A stretch of 64,000 nt of DNA from Aestuariispira ectoiniformans (GCF_025136295.1 NZ_CP062788.1:1643001-1707000), one strand, 5' to 3'. Numbered from the stretch's first letter, positions 25,262 through 34,622 are shown. The notes: generated from the letters alone by a model not told the origin. Program-made: numbers and translations.

Positions 25262-26464
25262 CTAACGTTGCGTCAGTTTCAATTCGATCCGGCGGTTCCG
25301 GCGATAGGCAATTTCGTCATTACGCGGGTCCAGGGGCTGGAATTCGCCATAACCTGTCGCGGCAAGATGCTTGGCCGGAATACCGTTTTCACGCAGGTAT
25401 TTCACAACGGAGATCGCCCGTGCGGTCGACAGTTCCCAGTTGGAAGGGAAGCGGCTGGAGGCGATTGGCACGGCGTCCGTATGTCCTTCCACCTGAAGGA
25501 TCCAGTTGATTTCGCTCGGAATATTTTGAGAAATTTCGTTCAGGGTCTGGGCCAGTTGCGCGAGTTTGGCCTTGCCGACAGTGCCCAGTTCCGCCGAACC
25601 CGAAGCAAACAGGACTTCGGACTGGAACACGAAACGGTCACCAACGATCTGGATATCCTTGCGTCCACCCAGAATTTTACGCAGACGGCCGAAGAATTCG
25701 CTTCGGTATTTGGCCAGTTCCTGCACCTTGCTGGCCAATGCCATATTCAGGCGTTCGCCCAGCGCCTTGATTTGCGCCTTGGCCTTGCGGTCCCGCTCTT
25801 CAGAGATATCCAGAAGACGGTTCAGTTCCGCAAGCTGGTTTTTCAGTTCCTTCATCTGCTTGTTCATCAGCGCCGCTTCGGCCCGTGCGGCCATGATTTC
25901 CTCATCTGCAGCGGCGAGCTTGGCTTTGCTTTCCTCACTGACCGTTGCCAGTTTGGATTGCAGTTCTTCCTTCAGTGCTTCGAGGGCCTCGACCTGATGT
26001 TGCAGTTCCGCGAGCTTGCCCAACTGGGTTTTGATCTTTTCCTTGCTGGCGTCGACAACCTTATAGGCATCCTCCAGTTCGGCGCGGACCTTTCCAAGTT
26101 GGGACGATTTTTCATCCACCTCCGCCAGGGCCGTGTCGCGGTCGGCACGAAGGCTGGCAAGCTGTGCCTCAAGGTTTTCACGCTTGGCAAGCGAGGCGCG
26201 CAATTCTTCTGAGACGCTTTCTAGGTTGGAACGCAGTTCGTCGTTTGAGGCCTGTTCCAGGCTCAACATGTTTGCCAGTTCGCTGATCTGGTTGTTGAGG
26301 CGGTCGAGGGCGCGGTCCCGGCCCACAAGGGCATCATTCAGGAAAAGCTGGGAGATGACGAAGATCATCAGCAGGAAAATGACAACCATGAGGAGGGTCG
26401 CCAGGGCGTCGACAAAACCAGGCCAGATATTTTGGTCGTTTCTGTTGCGCCTCGCGAGGGCCAT
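25262..26464 (-). CDS. MotB/OmpA-like peptidoglycan-binding protein
   Basis: 400 residues. One membrane helix at about 18-41 carries an aspartate, D19, in WPGFVDALATLLMVV, the position of the proton-binding Asp of MotB. A long coiled coil follows (about 45-265, heptad-rich, KRENLEAQLASLRADRDTAL). The C-terminal third is an OmpA-type domain (VEGHTDAVPIASSRF; NRRIELKL). The build is that of a stator B subunit with a much longer stalk than MotB. It is next to the MotA-like gene, so the two probably make an ion channel; there are no flagellar genes here. Confidence 0.88.
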   Translation of the reverse strand: MALARRNRNDQNIWPGFVDALATLLMVVIFLLMIFVISQLFLNDALVGRDRALDRLNNQISELANMLSLEQASNDELRSNLESVSEELRASLAKRENLEAQLASLRADRDTALAEVDEKSSQLGKVRAELEDAYKVVDASKEKIKTQLGKLAELQHQVEALEALKEELQSKLATVSEESKAKLAAADEEIMAARAEAALMNKQMKELKNQLAELNRLLDISEERDRKAKAQIKALGERLNMALASKVQELAKYRSEFFGRLRKILGGRKDIQIVGDRFVFQSEVLFASGSAELGTVGKAKLAQLAQTLNEISQNIPSEINWILQVEGHTDAVPIASSRFPSNWELSTARAISVVKYLRENGIPAKHLAATGYGEFQPLDPRNDEIAYRRNRRIELKLTQR

Positions 26465-26522
26465 GTCAGCGTCCTTCCTTACTCAATCCGCATGCCTGTA
26501 CGTTTCTGCCTGCTGTTTCCTC

Positions 26523-27692
26523 TCAGGCCTCGCCGCCTTCGGCGAGCGCAGCAATGGTGCGGGCGAGCAACCGGATCTCACTACGAATTTCCTGTACGCT
26601 TTCGTTGCGGCCCCTCGGCAGGTCGGTGACGAGGCGGCCAAGATAGGTATCCATGTTTCGCAGGTGATTGCGGGTCTGGTCATCGATCCCGCCACTGGTC
26701 TGGTTTTCGGCCAGGCGGATCAGGGTGGATTTCAGGTCCTGCTGGCTTTCGGCCAGTTTCAACATCAGGTCCTGTTCCACCCGCATGGAATCGGCGAGCG
26801 CTGACAGTTTCTGCGTTAGGGCGTTGAGGCTGTCCTGCTCCGTCAGCCGACCTTCCTCGCTGCGCGCCATGGTCCGTTGCAGGCGTTCCAGGCTGTCGGC
26901 GGTTTGCTCCAGCAAGGCCTGGATATAGGCCGGTACCGGCTGATCACCTTCGCCAAAGCTGCTGCCGCCGGTCAGGCGGGTAAGGCTGGAAAGCCAGTCT
27001 TCGAAATTCTGATAGAACTGGTTCTGTGCCTGACCCGACTGTAATGCCAGAAAGCCCAGGATAAGCGAGCCTGCAAGGCCGAAGAGAGACGAACTGAAGG
27101 CCGTGCCCATGCCGCTAAGCGGGGCCTGCAATCCCTGTTTCAGGGCGGCAAAGCCCTCGGTGACATCTCCGCCATCGCCACCAATCTGCAGATTGCTGAT
27201 GACGTCGCCAACACTGTTGATGGTCTGCATCAGGCCCCAGAATGTGCCCAGAAGGCCGAGGAAAACCAGCAGACCGACCATATAGCGTGTGGTCTCCCGT
27301 GCTTCGTCCATACGGGTGGCAATACCGTCCAGCAGGGTCTGCATGGCTGTTGTCGAGATGTGCAGTTCGCCACTGCGGGAACTGCGCTCGCTCAGCAGTG
27401 TGGCTGCGGACGCCATCAGGCGGGGCGGCTGTCCGCTGGGGCGCGGCGCGCCGGGGTTGGTATTGCGAAAGGATTCAATCCAGGTGATTTCCTTGTTCAG
27501 CGTCGCCACGGTGCGGAAGGCATGGACGATACCAATAAACAAGGTGGCAAGGATTACGCCGTTCAGAAAGCTGTTGGCCAGAAAGGCGTCGATCAGCCTG
27601 GAATAGGTGACCCCTACACCGACAACGATTACTAGCAGGAACAATCCCATGGTTAGCAAAAAGCGGGTCGGCCGGGTCACGATATCCTCCAA
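26523..27692 (-). CDS. MotA/TolQ/ExbB-like proton channel protein
   Basis: 389 residues. Four membrane helices are seen: about 11-31, 42-60, 138-160 and 205-228. The third and fourth, YMVGLLVFLGLLGTFWGLMQ and GMGTAFSSSLFGLAGSLILG, have the small-residue faces and threonine of MotA/TolQ/ExbB channel helices. A ~160-residue cytoplasmic tail with coiled-coil (LTEQDSLNALTQKLSALADS) follows. It precedes the MotB-like gene by 58 bases on the same strand. The family couples proton flow to movement or energy transfer; which task is unknown here. Confidence 0.85.
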   Translation of the reverse strand: MEDIVTRPTRFLLTMGLFLLVIVVGVGVTYSRLIDAFLANSFLNGVILATLFIGIVHAFRTVATLNKEITWIESFRNTNPGAPRPSGQPPRLMASAATLLSERSSRSGELHISTTAMQTLLDGIATRMDEARETTRYMVGLLVFLGLLGTFWGLMQTINSVGDVISNLQIGGDGGDVTEGFAALKQGLQAPLSGMGTAFSSSLFGLAGSLILGFLALQSGQAQNQFYQNFEDWLSSLTRLTGGSSFGEGDQPVPAYIQALLEQTADSLERLQRTMARSEEGRLTEQDSLNALTQKLSALADSMRVEQDLMLKLAESQQDLKSTLIRLAENQTSGGIDDQTRNHLRNMDTYLGRLVTDLPRGRNESVQEIRSEIRLLARTIAALAEGGEA

Positions 27693-27763
27693 TTGCTCAG
27701 CAGTGGGCGCGCAGCACCCGTCTCTTGTGAGTTACACGGAAATGCGGCGGAAACATGGTCTCT

Positions 27764-28954
27764 CTAGTTCGGAATAACGATGTCGACCCGGTTGGGCGGA
27801 CCGCCTTCGATCTTGTCCCCCAGGGCGCGTACGTCCATACGCGTGCTGCGTACGCCTTGCTTCATCAGATAGGTCCGCACAGACAGGGCCCGGAACAGGG
27901 AAATCCGGCGGGCCTGACTGGGTGATTCGCCGGGGGTGACCGCATAGCCCAGCAGTTGCAGTCGCTGGTCCTGGTTGGCGTCCATGTCCTTGGCGATTTT
28001 GTCTAGCGCACCACGCACGCCTTTCGGCAGGTCAGACACGCCTTCCGGGAATTTGATGGTGGTCCGGTCGTCGCCCATGATCACCGCATCGGGATCAATC
28101 ATGGCAACATCTTCTTCCGGCTCTTCCGGTTGTGCGGTGGCTTCCGGTGCTGTTGTTGCTTCCGGCTGAATTTCGGGCTGCGCGGCCGGCTCCGGTGCGG
28201 GAGCTTCCGGTTCCGCCATCGTCACAGCTTTTTCTTCTGGCTCCGGAACTGCATTCTCATCCGACTGGGCGGAGGCGGTTGGCGTATCGATCTGGTCTTT
28301 TACAGTATCTTCGTCCGGCATCGGCGTGGGTTCAGGCTTGGCGGCAGGGGCCTCATCGGCAACCTTCTTGTCCGCCATGTCCTTCACCGGTTCAGCAGGT
28401 GTCTTGTCTGCTTCTGCCGTGACCGCCGGTTTCGGTGTTTCCTTCGGCTGCTCTGCCGGTGCCGGTTTGGTCTCCGCAACGGCCGGTTCTTCCTTGGCCG
28501 GCAGCGGCGCTGCCTTTTGTGCCTGTTTGCTCTCGCTCTTCACCGGTGCGGCCGGTTGGGCTGCAGGGGCTGCCGCTTTAGGCTTTGACGGTGCGGGGCG
28601 GGGAGCGGTGGCCGCGGGCTGCTGCGTCGGCGTGCCACCAGGCGTGAGCAGGGAAGAGACGGGTGGCCCATCCGAGGGCGCTGTCATGCTGCTGACCGGC
28701 CCGGAGGCTGACGGTGCAGGCTGCGGGCGGGCGGAAGGCCTGGCCGTCGATGGTGTTGCTGGCCGCAAAAGCTGTGGCAGATTCGGCGGGCTGCCCAATT
28801 TTTCCAGCGCCTGAAGATCCACTGTGACCGAATCGTCATAGGTGGCGGTGCCGGTATAATATTTGGTTTGCGCCAATGCACCGGAATTCATCAGGATCAA
28901 CCCTGCGCAAAGGGCGACCCCAGTTCCTGCCATTAATCGTTTCGCGACGGACAT
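27764..28954 (-). CDS. Exported Pro/Ala-rich protein with OmpA-like C-terminus
   Basis: 396 residues. A signal peptide ends near ALAQ (residue 29). Residues 60-290 are a proline-, alanine-, glutamate- and lysine-rich linker (KPAPAEQPKETPKPAVTAEA), like the middle of TolA or TonB. The last 100 residues have an OmpA-like fold (QRLQLLGYAVTPGESPSQAR; SLFRALSVRTYLMKQG; NRVDIVIPN) with the asp/arg peptidoglycan-binding positions only partly kept. It directly precedes the MotA-like gene, so the three may work together across the periplasm. No named family was recognised for the full length. Confidence 0.75.
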   Translation of the reverse strand: MSVAKRLMAGTGVALCAGLILMNSGALAQTKYYTGTATYDDSVTVDLQALEKLGSPPNLPQLLRPATPSTARPSARPQPAPSASGPVSSMTAPSDGPPVSSLLTPGGTPTQQPAATAPRPAPSKPKAAAPAAQPAAPVKSESKQAQKAAPLPAKEEPAVAETKPAPAEQPKETPKPAVTAEADKTPAEPVKDMADKKVADEAPAAKPEPTPMPDEDTVKDQIDTPTASAQSDENAVPEPEEKAVTMAEPEAPAPEPAAQPEIQPEATTAPEATAQPEEPEEDVAMIDPDAVIMGDDRTTIKFPEGVSDLPKGVRGALDKIAKDMDANQDQRLQLLGYAVTPGESPSQARRISLFRALSVRTYLMKQGVRSTRMDVRALGDKIEGGPPNRVDIVIPN

Positions 28955-29130
28955 GCTGCTACCGTACTTGGTTATTATTATTAGACCCCCGATAAACTGC
29001 TTATATCACAACATTATGACGAAGCAGCCGGTTTTCTCCCAAACCGCGCGAAGCATAACCCAGCACTGAACTGCCGACAACAGTCCACTGTCGGTTTTTC
29101 TTACGTAGGACTAAGAATAACGTGGGCGCT

Positions 29131-29931
29131 TTACTTCGCGCTGCGCAGAAGATCTAGCAAACTCTTATGAATTTTATCGTTGCCAGCAACCAAGTCTTCG
29201 GACTTGAACTTATACTGACGGCCCTGGGCATCGGTGACGAAACCACCGGCCTCTTTGACCATCAATAGGCCCGCGGCAACATCCCACGGGTTCAGCCCGC
29301 GTTCCCAGAAGCCGTCATAGCGACCGGCGGCGACATAGGCGAGGTCCAATGCCGCAGCACCCCAACGGCGTACGCCTGCGGTTTTCCCCATGACCTTTTC
29401 GAGGCGGCGCAGGAAAAGCTGATGGCCTTCGCCTTCCTGCATTCCCATGAAGGGGATGCCGGTGGCGAAAATGCTGTCGGACAGGCGCGCGCGCGCGGAA
29501 ACGCGCAGGCGGCGGGAGTTCAAGAAAGCGCCTTTGCCTTTTTCCGCCCAGAACAGCTCGTCCTTCACCGGGTCATAGATGACGCCGGCGATGACTTCGC
29601 CTTTTTTCTCAAGCGCGATGGAAACCGCAAAATGCGGCAGGCCGTGCAGGAAGTTGCTCGTGCCGTCTAACGGGTCGATGATGAAGCGGTGTTCGTCATC
29701 GCTGGCGATCTCTCCGCCTTCTTCCATCAGGAAGCCGTATTCCGGGCGTGCTTTCTGCAGTTCTTCGCGGATGATGCGCTCCGCCTTGCGGTCGGCGGAG
29801 GATACGAAGTCAGCGGGTCCCTTGCGGGACACCTGGAGCTGTTCGACCTCACCGAAGTCGCGAACCAGCGCGCGGCCCGCCTTTTCGGCGGCCTTGGTCA
29901 TTACATTCAGTGCTGCGGAGCGGACAATCAT
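29131..29931 (-). CDS. suhB: Inositol monophosphatase family protein SuhB
   Basis: 266 residues from the ATG at 29931. The metal site is complete: EEGGE (motif A), DPLDGTSNFLHG (motif B) and WERGLNPWDVAAG (motif C). Enzymes of this family hydrolyse inositol phosphates with Mg2+; in bacteria SuhB also acts in rRNA antitermination. The start further upstream in frame was rejected because 266 matches the family and GAAGAGCC precedes this ATG. Confidence 0.93.
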   Translation of the reverse strand: MIVRSAALNVMTKAAEKAGRALVRDFGEVEQLQVSRKGPADFVSSADRKAERIIREELQKARPEYGFLMEEGGEIASDDEHRFIIDPLDGTSNFLHGLPHFAVSIALEKKGEVIAGVIYDPVKDELFWAEKGKGAFLNSRRLRVSARARLSDSIFATGIPFMGMQEGEGHQLFLRRLEKVMGKTAGVRRWGAAALDLAYVAAGRYDGFWERGLNPWDVAAGLLMVKEAGGFVTDAQGRQYKFKSEDLVAGNDKIHKSLLDLLRSAK

Positions 29932-30027
29932 GGCTCTTCTATCTTCTTCTTCTGTTCGGACCTGTCCCAAGGACAAATAGTTATGGCTGCGCAGAAAACA
30001 ACCGCACAGCCATCGTTGTTTTTCGGT

Positions 30028-30597
30028 TTAGCCCTTGAAACGCTCTACGAAAGTTGCGTCGGCGGTGTTCACGACGATCTTTGTGCCGGTCTCGATATAG
30101 GGCGGGACCATAACGCGCACACCGTTGTCGACCACAGCCGGTTTGTAGGAGGAAGAGGCTGTCTGGCCTTTGACGACGGCGTCGGCCTCGACCACTTCCA
30201 TCACGACTGTATCGGGCAGCATTACGCTGATCGGTTCCTCTTCGAAGGATTCGATGGTGACAACCATACCGTCCTGCAGGAATTTCGCCTGTTCTTCACC
30301 GACGAGATCCACGTTCAGGGTGATCTGGTCATAGGTTTCCTGGTCCATGAAGGTATAGTCTTCGCCATCGGCAAACAGGAACTGGTAATCCTTTTGCTCC
30401 AAACGGACGCGCTCGATCGTCTCGGATGAGCGGAAGCGTTCGTTCAGTTTGGTGCCGTCGCGAATGTCTTTCAGTTCAACCTGCAGGAATGCGCCGCCCT
30501 TGCCGGGTTTCACATGCTGCGTTTTTACTGCGCGCCACAGACGGCCGTTATGTTCGATCACGTTGCCGGGCCGAATGGCGTTACCGTCAATCTTCAT
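30028..30597 (-). CDS. efp: Elongation factor P
   Basis: 189 residues with [20 protein letters not shown] at the start, the modifiable lysine K33 in VKPGKGGAF, and the three beta-barrel domains ending [22 protein letters not shown] relieves ribosome stalling at polyproline; such stretches are abundant in TolA and the Pro/Ala-rich protein encoded here. The start is set at the MKIDG methionine, giving standard length. Confidence 0.96.
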   Translation of the reverse strand: MKIDGNAIRPGNVIEHNGRLWRAVKTQHVKPGKGGAFLQVELKDIRDGTKLNERFRSSETIERVRLEQKDYQFLFADGEDYTFMDQETYDQITLNVDLVGEEQAKFLQDGMVVTIESFEEEPISVMLPDTVVMEVVEADAVVKGQTASSSYKPAVVDNGVRVMVPPYIETGTKIVVNTADATFVERFKG

Positions 30598-30703
30598 AGG
30601 AACCACCAATTTGTTTCAGGAATAGAATCCGCAAAAATCGGCGTCTCTATAACCCTTATTAGGCTATAGGACAAGCGGAACCGCGCTTTTGGCTGCCTTG
30701 TGC

Positions 30704-31354
30704 TCAGGACGTAGCGCCGGTAATGGTCTTTTCAAATGCCTTGACCGCGGTCCCTGCGCCTTCAGGGTGGTTCCAGATGCTGGAGACAACAGCGAGGAAG
30801 TCTGCTCCCCGGGTGACACAGTCGCTACAGTTATCCGGTGTAAGCCCGCCGACAGCAACACAAGGCAGTTCCATCATTACCGCCCACCAGCGCAAAGCCT
30901 CCAGGGCGTCCGGGTCTGCATCCATGTCCTTTGTGGCGCTATCGAAGATGGGGCCGAAGCTTACATAATCCGCACCGGCTTCACCTGCCAGCATGGCAAT
31001 GTGGCGGGAACTGAAACAGGAGACGCCAATCGACTGTTCCTCGCCCAGGGACTTGCGAGCCTCTTTAACGGCCTGTTCGCTGACGTTGCCTTCCAGATGT
31101 ACGCCGTCCAGCTTGAGCTCCTTGACGAGGTCGACATGGTCACAGAGCAGGAAAGCCACATCATGGTCCCAGCAGATCGGCGCAAGCCGGCGTGCGGTCT
31201 CAGCCAGTTCGGCTTCGCTTACGCCGGGCATGCGCAACTGGAAACAGGTGACAATATCGTTCGCGACCGCTTCTTTCAGTTGAGCAGCGAAGCCGTCCGG
31301 GTCAAACTTGGGCGGCGAGATCAGATAAAGCTGGGTGGCGATGCTGTCAGACAT
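30704..31354 (-). CDS. thiE: Thiamine phosphate synthase
   Basis: About 216 residues, a TIM barrel with FQLRMPGVSEAE, CDHVDLVKELKLDGVHLEGN, GVSCFSSRH, DYVSFGPIFDS and VAVGGLTPDN, the ThiE phosphate and thiazole sites, though LRMPG and HLEGN replace the more usual QLRxK and HLGQ, so it may be a divergent member. The ATG at 31354 is chosen for length; the frame is open a further 114 bases. It is divergent from ppk2 by 107 bases and upstream of efp and suhB. Confidence 0.8.
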   Translation of the reverse strand: MSDSIATQLYLISPPKFDPDGFAAQLKEAVANDIVTCFQLRMPGVSEAELAETARRLAPICWDHDVAFLLCDHVDLVKELKLDGVHLEGNVSEQAVKEARKSLGEEQSIGVSCFSSRHIAMLAGEAGADYVSFGPIFDSATKDMDADPDALEALRWWAVMMELPCVAVGGLTPDNCSDCVTRGADFLAVVSSIWNHPEGAGTAVKAFEKTITGATS

Positions 31355-31461
31355 GGTGACGATTGGCTCCGGACTTGAATCAAGTGTTCTGCTTATCCGA
31401 TTTCGGGCGACTGTACCAGCCGCAACCGCGCAGTGACCGCAGGTGAGAGGAAAAGAAGAAT

Positions 31462-32244
31462 ATGGCAAAGACGAAGCATCTGGATGCCGTCGATCTGGGC
31501 GTCGGATACGGGGGAAAAGATTATGCCAAGGATCTGCAGAAACTGCAGCGTGAACTGATGGCGGTGCATCTGGCGCGATTTCGCGGCGGCCATCGCACGA
31601 TCATCCTTTTCGAAGGCTGGGATGCGGCAGGCAAGGGGGGATGCATAAAGCGTCTGGTGCATTATCTCGACCCCAGGATGTGCCGCGTCTGGCCGATTGC
31701 CGCCCCGGTAGGCCGGGAGAAGGACCACCATTATCTCTATCGTTTTTGGCAACGCCTGCCGGAACTTGGATGTATGGCAGTCTTCGACCGGTCCTGGTAT
31801 GGCCGGGTTCTGGTGGAGCGGGTCGAGGGGCTCGCCACCGAAAAGGAATGGCATCGCGCCTATGAGGAGATCAATGAATTCGAACGGATGCTGACCGACG
31901 ATGGCGTATTGATTATCAAATTTTTCCTGCATGTCTCGGCAGAGGAGCAGGCCTCGCGTTTCATCAAGCGATTTGAGGACCCGGTCAAACGGTGGAAACT
32001 GACAGAGGCGGATTTCCACAACCGCTCATTGCGGCCCATCTACGCGGAGGCGATAGAGGATATGCTGGAGAAAACCTCCACAGGGAATGCGCCCTGGCAG
32101 ATTATCCCGGCCGAATCAAAAAAGGGGGCCCGGATTGCCGTCCTGCAGAAATGCATCGAAGAGATGAGCAAAGGCATAGACCTGTCGCCGCCTGAAATCT
32201 CGACAGAGATTGAAAATCTCATACGCGCCCTGGAGGCGGGATAA
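31462..32244 (+). CDS. Polyphosphate kinase 2 family protein
   Basis: 260 residues. Walker A GWDAAGKGG at 52-60, Walker B FDRSWYGR at 108-115 and the lid NRSLRPIYAEA are PPK2 family marks. These enzymes transfer phosphate between polyphosphate and nucleoside di- or monophosphates. The class (AMP or ADP acting) is not clear. A good ribosome binding site (GAGAGGAAAAG) precedes the ATG. It is convergent with the four-repeat gene. Confidence 0.9.
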   Translation: MAKTKHLDAVDLGVGYGGKDYAKDLQKLQRELMAVHLARFRGGHRTIILFEGWDAAGKGGCIKRLVHYLDPRMCRVWPIAAPVGREKDHHYLYRFWQRLPELGCMAVFDRSWYGRVLVERVEGLATEKEWHRAYEEINEFERMLTDDGVLIIKFFLHVSAEEQASRFIKRFEDPVKRWKLTEADFHNRSLRPIYAEAIEDMLEKTSTGNAPWQIIPAESKKGARIAVLQKCIEEMSKGIDLSPPEISTEIENLIRALEAG

Positions 32245-32260
32245 GGCAGCAGGGCGTGCG

Positions 32261-33334
32261 TTAAGCCAGGATTGACAGCCGGGCCGCCAGAATTTCGGAA
32301 TCCATGCTCTTCGGCTTGTTCAGGCCCGTCAGATTCACGACTGACAGTTCCCGGGCAACGATATTTTTCCCGGTGGAGTCGAAATCGAGATAGAAGCCTT
32401 TTTTCTGCCCGTAAAGCGCCAGGGCGTCTTCCTGCCATTGTGCCGAAGTGGTCGGGTCGTCCTCGTCGGTAATCTTCAGGAAGTCCGGCAAAACATTCTT
32501 GGTGGATACCTGGCCCGTCGTGGGATCGCGAAGCGCGTTGCTGCGAACGACGACATCGCCATCGTCATTCAGGTCCAGGAAAAAGTCGTCCTTGTCGGCA
32601 TGATAGCCGATGGCCGCATATTCCCAGGTTTCAGTGGCGGAACTGACGCCTTTGAAGATACGGTCGAGCTTGTCGCGCGCGGCCAGAAGCTTCAGGCGGT
32701 CGTCCACATTTTCCACGTCAGAGAAATCGTGATCGAGCTGGTTAACAACGGTCAGTTCCCCGTTTGCATCGAGGGCAAGTTTTACCGGCTCTCCCCGTTC
32801 TTTATAAAGCTGGAAAGATTTTTCCCAGGTTTCTTCCGCCGGGGAATGTGCTTCCATTTCCAGAATGCGCACGACGCCGTAGGCGAGTTTACCGCCCAAT
32901 TCCGCCTTCTTGTCTTTGAGGTCGACGACTTTCGTCAACTCGTCCAACGATTCCAGGGATCTTGCGATTTTTTCCTGCTGTGCGGTGTTGTGGTCCGGCA
33001 GGGGGGTCTCGCGCTGGGCAATGGTTTCCAACTGGCCTTGCTCGTTGATATAGAGCTTGAAAGGCTGCCCGGTCAGTTGCAGGTAGCCTGCCGTGGTTTC
33101 CCATTCTGCGGATGGTTCGATCAGTCCCTGGCGGATACCTTCAAGACGGTTCAGGGCCGAACGGAAAATCTGCTGACGGCTTGCGTTCAGCTTGGCGTTG
33201 TCCAACGTCGCCTGAATGTTGATCGTCGCGGTTTGCTTCGGCTTGAACTCACCGGGTTTCGATTTGCTCAAGGCACGGCTCAACAGCGTCGTAACGCCGG
33301 AGGCTGATCCGTAAGGGTTGATCGGGTTAATCAC
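32261..33334 (-). CDS. Uncharacterised protein with four internal repeats
   Basis: About 357 residues from a GTG at 33334, chosen because GGCGGAG lies six bases before it; an upstream in-frame GTG at 33409 would place that site inside the gene. Four degenerate copies of a ~32-residue unit occur at about 75-105, 165-197, 233-264 and 296-328: W-E, then a tyrosine, Q/K-x-P/D-F-x-L-x-L-D and G-x-L-x-V. They read AEWETTAGYLQLTGQPFKLY, ETWEKSFQLYKERGEPVKL, ETWEYAAIGYHADKDDFFLD, and AQWQEDALALYGQKKGFYLD. There is no signal peptide or membrane segment. I recognise no family; a beta-rich repeat or scaffolding role is possible. Confidence 0.7.
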   Translation of the reverse strand: MINPINPYGSASGVTTLLSRALSKSKPGEFKPKQTATINIQATLDNAKLNASRQQIFRSALNRLEGIRQGLIEPSAEWETTAGYLQLTGQPFKLYINEQGQLETIAQRETPLPDHNTAQQEKIARSLESLDELTKVVDLKDKKAELGGKLAYGVVRILEMEAHSPAEETWEKSFQLYKERGEPVKLALDANGELTVVNQLDHDFSDVENVDDRLKLLAARDKLDRIFKGVSSATETWEYAAIGYHADKDDFFLDLNDDGDVVVRSNALRDPTTGQVSTKNVLPDFLKITDEDDPTTSAQWQEDALALYGQKKGFYLDFDSTGKNIVARELSVVNLTGLNKPKSMDSEILAARLSILA

Positions 33335-33480
33335 CTGAATTCTCCGCCTTTCTGGCCCATTGCGTGGTGATTTACTATAAGCAAATAGCTTGCCAGATTC
33401 TTCTGACACCCCAGCTTATAACACAGATGTTTCGTCTTGTGGAGTGATGAATCGCACAGGTTGAAGGGGTTTTTAAACAG

Positions 33481-33505
33481 AAATCCCCGCGCGAGGCGGG
33501 GATTT
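33481..33505 (-). terminator. Intrinsic terminator of gap
   Basis: AAATCCCCGC and GCGGGGATTT form a strong stem around GCGAG; it lies 32 bases past the gap stop and could also serve the four-repeat gene's upstream side as insulation. Confidence 0.8.
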
Positions 33506-33536
33506 CCTGCATTCAGCGGGCTGAATTTTTAAAGGA

Positions 33537-34544
33537 TCAGTCCAGCATGCCCATCGTTGCGGCGGTGTCCAGCATACGGCAGGAGAAGCCCCATTCGTTG
33601 TCATACCAGGACATGACCTGCACCAAGCGGCCTTCGCTGACCTGTGTCTGGGTCAGGTCGAAGATGGAACTTGCCGGGTGGTGGTTGAAATCGGTGGAAA
33701 CCAGCGGCAGGTCATTGACCGCCAGAACGCCTTTGAGGCTGCTTGCAGCCGCGGCTTTCATGGCTTCGTTGATTTCCTCGATGGATGTTTCGCGCGCGGC
33801 GTCGAATTTCAGGTCGACGATCGAAACATTCGGGGTCGGCACGCGAACGGAAGACCCGTCCAGCTTGCCAGCCAGTTCCGGCAGGACCAGACCAACGGCC
33901 TTGGCGGCTCCTGTCGTGGTCGGCACCATGGACATACCGGCCGCACGGGCACGGCGCAGGTCCTTGTGGGAGTTGTCCAGGATACGCTGGTCGCCGGTAT
34001 AGGCGTGGATCGTGGTCATGAAACCACGTTCGATGCCGATGGTGTCCTGCAGAACCTTGGCGACCGGCGCCAGGCAGTTCGTCGTGCAGGAAGCATTGGA
34101 GACGACCCGGTGTTCCGGCTTGAGGTTTTCATGGTTCACACCATAAACCACCGTCAGGTCGGCATCTTTTGCCGGGGCGGAGACGAGAACGCGTTTCGCG
34201 CCAGCGTCGATATGGGAAGACGCTTTTTCCTTGGTGTTGAAATGACCACTGCATTCCAGAACCACATCGACGCCCAATTGTTTCCACGGTGCATTATGCG
34301 GATCACGATGGCTGGTTACCTGGATCTTGCCTTTCCCCATATCCAGCCAATCGCCGCCTTTGGTGACTTCGCCCTGGAACCGGCCATGGACGCTGTCATA
34401 CTGCAGCAAGTGGGATGCACTATCGATGGAACCCGGTGTGTTGATAGCAACGAATTCCAGATCGTTGCGGCCCAGTTCCTGCGCGGCGCGCAGCACCAGG
34501 CGACCGATCCGACCGAAACCGTTGATCGCGACCCGAACAGCCAT
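33537..34544 (-). CDS. gap: Glyceraldehyde-3-phosphate dehydrogenase
   Basis: 335 residues. NAD-binding VAINGFGRIGRLVLRA, catalytic C153 in SNASCTTNCLAP, and the closing WYDNEWGFSCRMLD are all canonical. It acts in glycolysis, gluconeogenesis or the Calvin cycle by oxidising glyceraldehyde 3-phosphate. It follows tkt on the same strand; a terminator sits between them, so expression is partly separate. Confidence 0.97.
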   Translation of the reverse strand: MAVRVAINGFGRIGRLVLRAAQELGRNDLEFVAINTPGSIDSASHLLQYDSVHGRFQGEVTKGGDWLDMGKGKIQVTSHRDPHNAPWKQLGVDVVLECSGHFNTKEKASSHIDAGAKRVLVSAPAKDADLTVVYGVNHENLKPEHRVVSNASCTTNCLAPVAKVLQDTIGIERGFMTTIHAYTGDQRILDNSHKDLRRARAAGMSMVPTTTGAAKAVGLVLPELAGKLDGSSVRVPTPNVSIVDLKFDAARETSIEEINEAMKAAAASSLKGVLAVNDLPLVSTDFNHHPASSIFDLTQTQVSEGRLVQVMSWYDNEWGFSCRMLDTAATMGMLD

Positions 34545-34589
34545 GTTTTCCTCCGTCTACGATATAAAACCTGCGTGAATAAAAAAATG

Positions 34590-34608
34590 GGCGCCGTTTG
34601 CCGGCGCC
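34590..34608 (-). terminator. Intrinsic terminator of tkt
   Basis: GGCGCCGGCAAACGGCGCC on the minus strand (stem of six to seven bp) is followed by CATTTTTTTATT. It lies 14 bases past the tkt stop and before the gap promoter. Confidence 0.75.
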
Positions 34609-34622
34609 TCTATTTTGATCGT

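Noticed and set aside
25262-28954. Zorya-type anti-phage system
   Set aside because: The MotA/MotB-like pair resembles ZorAB in layout, but no ZorC, ZorD or ZorE follows and the genes sit among housekeeping genes.
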